Positions 14,067 to 15,340 of a stretch of 15,340 bases of DNA are shown here, piece by piece. Location of the stretch: positions 1 to 15,340 of the forward strand of contig JAURLF010000086.1 of NCBI GenBank assembly GCA_030831375.1. Direction: 5' to 3'. Position 1 is the stretch's first letter, and each line of letters starts with the position of its first letter. Source of the stretch: Gaiellales bacterium. GTDB lineage: Bacteria; Actinomycetota; Thermoleophilia; Gaiellales; F1-60-MAGs149. The translations under genes were made by a program, and so were the position numbers. The notes below the pieces were generated by a model that saw nothing but the letters and a program-made list of their open reading frames with translations, made no database searches and had not been told where the DNA came from.

Positions 14067-15340
14067 GGCCGGATCCTACCCGCCGCGCCGCGACGAGGCA
14101 GCCCGCGCCGGCGAGCGCCGGCACGGTCCACGCCGGCACCGCGGCGCCAATGGCCGCGCCGGCGCGCGCGCACAGGAGGATCCACGCGGCCGGCCACTGG
14201 GCGCACCAGGCGAGGCCATCGGCGGCGGCCGGGGCGAGCGGGTGCACGGCGACGGCGGCGAGCGCCGTCCACAGGACCAGCGGCACGGCCGGGGCGGCCG
14301 CGAGGTTCGCCGGCACGGATGCCGTCAGCGCAACCTGCCCGAAGTGCCACCAGCTGATCGGCGCCGTCGCGAGCGTCGCCGCGCCGGTCACGGCCGCGGC
14401 CGCGGCGACCACATGCGGCACGCGGGCGACGGCGGCCAGGGCCCGCGTGTGCGGCGCCACGAGCAGGATGCCCGCGACGGCGACGAACGACAGCTGCAGG
14501 CCCGGGTCGAAGGCGCTGTGCGGGTTCCAGAGGAGCAGGGCGGCCGCGCCGAGGCCGAGTGCCCGCCACGCGGCGCGCGGACGCCCGGCGATCACCGCGA
14601 GGCAGCCGGCGCTGCCGGCGACGCCGGCCCGCACGACGCTCGGATCGGGCCCGACGACCGCCACGTAGACGGCGATCGCGAGCAGGGCGGCGGCGACGGC
14701 CTGCGTGCGGCTGCCCCCGAGCGCCCACGCGGCGAGCACGACGAGGGCCACGAGCAGCGCGATGTTGCCGCCCGAGACGGCCATCAGGTGCGCGAGCCCC
14801 GAGGCGCGCAGGTCCGCCACGGCATCCCGGGTCATGCCCTGGTCGGCCCCGAAGGCGAGGCCACGCACGACGGCGCCGGCGTCGCCCTCCCCCGCACCGG
14901 CCAGCGCGTCGAGCGCGACGAGCCGCAGGCGGTCGGCGACGCCCCACCCGCCGCCGCGCATTCCGACGGCCTCGTAGCGGCGCACGCGCAGGACGGCGTG
15001 CACGCCCTGGCGCGCGAGCCACGCCGCCTCGTCGAACCCGTCATCGGAGGCGCGGGGCCGCACGAGGTCGCCCGTGACCCGCAGGACGCTGCCGCGCGGC
15101 GGCGGCAGGGCGGCGTCGACGCGCAGGAGCACGGGGCCGCCCCCCGCGAGCTCGCCGACGGCGAGTCGGCCGCGGCCGTTGCCCCGCCACGCCTCGCCCA
15201 CGACGGCGCGCCCGTCCTCCACCGGCGTGCCGATCCGCGCCGCGAGCGGGTCGGCTGCGAGGCCCTCGATCCGGACCGCCCCGACCAGGGCGCCGAGCGC
15301 CGCAAGCGCCGCGACGGCGGCGAGGCCGCGCCGGCGCCCG
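13966..15340 (-). CDS. comEC: ComEC/Rec2-family DNA-uptake channel protein, 5' partial and lacking a visible metallo-beta-lactamase domain
   Basis: ComEC forms the inner-membrane channel that imports single-stranded DNA during natural transformation. The frame is open to the window edge (first whole codon at 15339), so the N-terminus is missing; 457 residues are visible. They begin with a membrane segment (GLAAVAALAALGALVGA), then an OB-like soluble region, then the Competence domain. That domain includes the signature SGLAHLMAVSGGN at about residues 180-192 and the DPSVVRAGVAGSAGCLAV and NPHSAFDPGLQLSFVAVAG segments. After several more membrane helices the protein ends in a basic, Arg/Ala/Pro-rich tail encoded inside holA. 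The C-terminal beta-lactamase-like domain of long ComEC proteins is absent. An internal GTG at 15222 is not favoured as the start, because the upstream hydrophobic segment belongs to the family architecture. Confidence 0.9.
   Translation of the reverse strand, partial: GRRRGLAAVAALAALGALVGAVRIEGLAADPLAARIGTPVEDGRAVVGEAWRGNGRGRLAVGELAGGGPVLLRVDAALPPPRGSVLRVTGDLVRPRASDDGFDEAAWLARQGVHAVLRVRRYEAVGMRGGGWGVADRLRLVALDALAGAGEGDAGAVVRGLAFGADQGMTRDAVADLRASGLAHLMAVSGGNIALLVALVVLAAWALGGSRTQAVAAALLAIAVYVAVVGPDPSVVRAGVAGSAGCLAVIAGRPRAAWRALGLGAAALLLWNPHSAFDPGLQLSFVAVAGILLVAPHTRALAAVARVPHVVAAAAAVTGAATLATAPISWWHFGQVALTASVPANLAAAPAVPLVLWTALAAVAVHPLAPAAADGLAWCAQWPAAWILLCARAGAAIGAAVPAWTVPALAGAGCLVAARRVGSGRGRAAPQPRLSPDGDGSRQGAAGRRAAARALPQ

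Noticed and set aside
12735..14357. Plus-strand open frame of 540 codons across the tRNA and holA region
   Set aside because: It runs antisense through tRNA-Cys and holA, and its composition is shadow-like.
1..15340. CRISPR arrays, insertion sequences, phage or integration sites
   Set aside because: No spaced direct repeats, transposase or integrase motifs were found; the tRNA has no partial duplicate of its 3' end nearby.

Overview
This is a high-GC bacterial chromosome segment. It uses GTG starts freely, has very short intergenic gaps, and has long spurious open frames on the opposite strands, as expected at this base composition. The gene content is chromosomal housekeeping: a class A penicillin-binding protein with PASTA repeats, GatCAB, FolD, IlvE, HolA, ComEC and tRNA-Cys. 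Together these suggest an Actinobacteriota genome. Thermoleophilia (Solirubrobacterales/Gaiellales) is my best guess, but it is an inference from style and content, not a demonstrated placement. I see no mobile element, CRISPR array, phage gene or integration scar.

Layout. On the plus strand, 1-2262 is the C-terminal part of a bifunctional penicillin-binding protein with three C-terminal PASTA repeats. It converges on a long minus-strand block, and the two TAG stops share one CTAG palindrome. Read in the direction of transcription, that block (9915 down to 2259) is: PaaI-type thioesterase, folD, gatC, gatA, gatB, a 58-nt gap, ilvE, a DegT/DnrJ-type PLP aminotransferase, and a predicted beta-propeller protein of unknown function. 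Gaps of 1-22 nt and a 4-nt GTGA overlap suggest one operon, possibly with an internal promoter before ilvE. A small plus-strand cupin gene (9973-10338) starts divergently from the thioesterase and has an AGGAGG ribosome binding site.

A second minus-strand block follows: partial comEC, holA (overlapping comEC by 101 nt), tRNA-Cys(GCA), a stretch of about 170 nt with two strong inverted repeats, a YugP-type membrane zinc metallopeptidase, a divergent Mur-ligase-like protein, and a small DCC-family thiol oxidoreductase. The DCC gene overlaps the cupin tail-to-tail by 37 nt.

How the genes work together. GatCAB amidates misacylated Glu-tRNA(Gln) and/or Asp-tRNA(Asn). FolD supplies one-carbon folates. 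IlvE makes or degrades branched-chain amino acids. HolA belongs to the replicative clamp loader, and ComEC is a DNA-uptake channel protein. The PBP, and perhaps the Mur-ligase-like protein, act on the cell wall.

Nothing here is clearly a new multi-gene system. The points most worth following up are the Mur-ligase-like protein, whose ATP-binding and carbamyl-lysine positions are kept while its MurD substrate motifs are replaced; the ComEC that ends without a metallo-beta-lactamase domain inside holA; and the nested hairpin downstream of tRNA-Cys.
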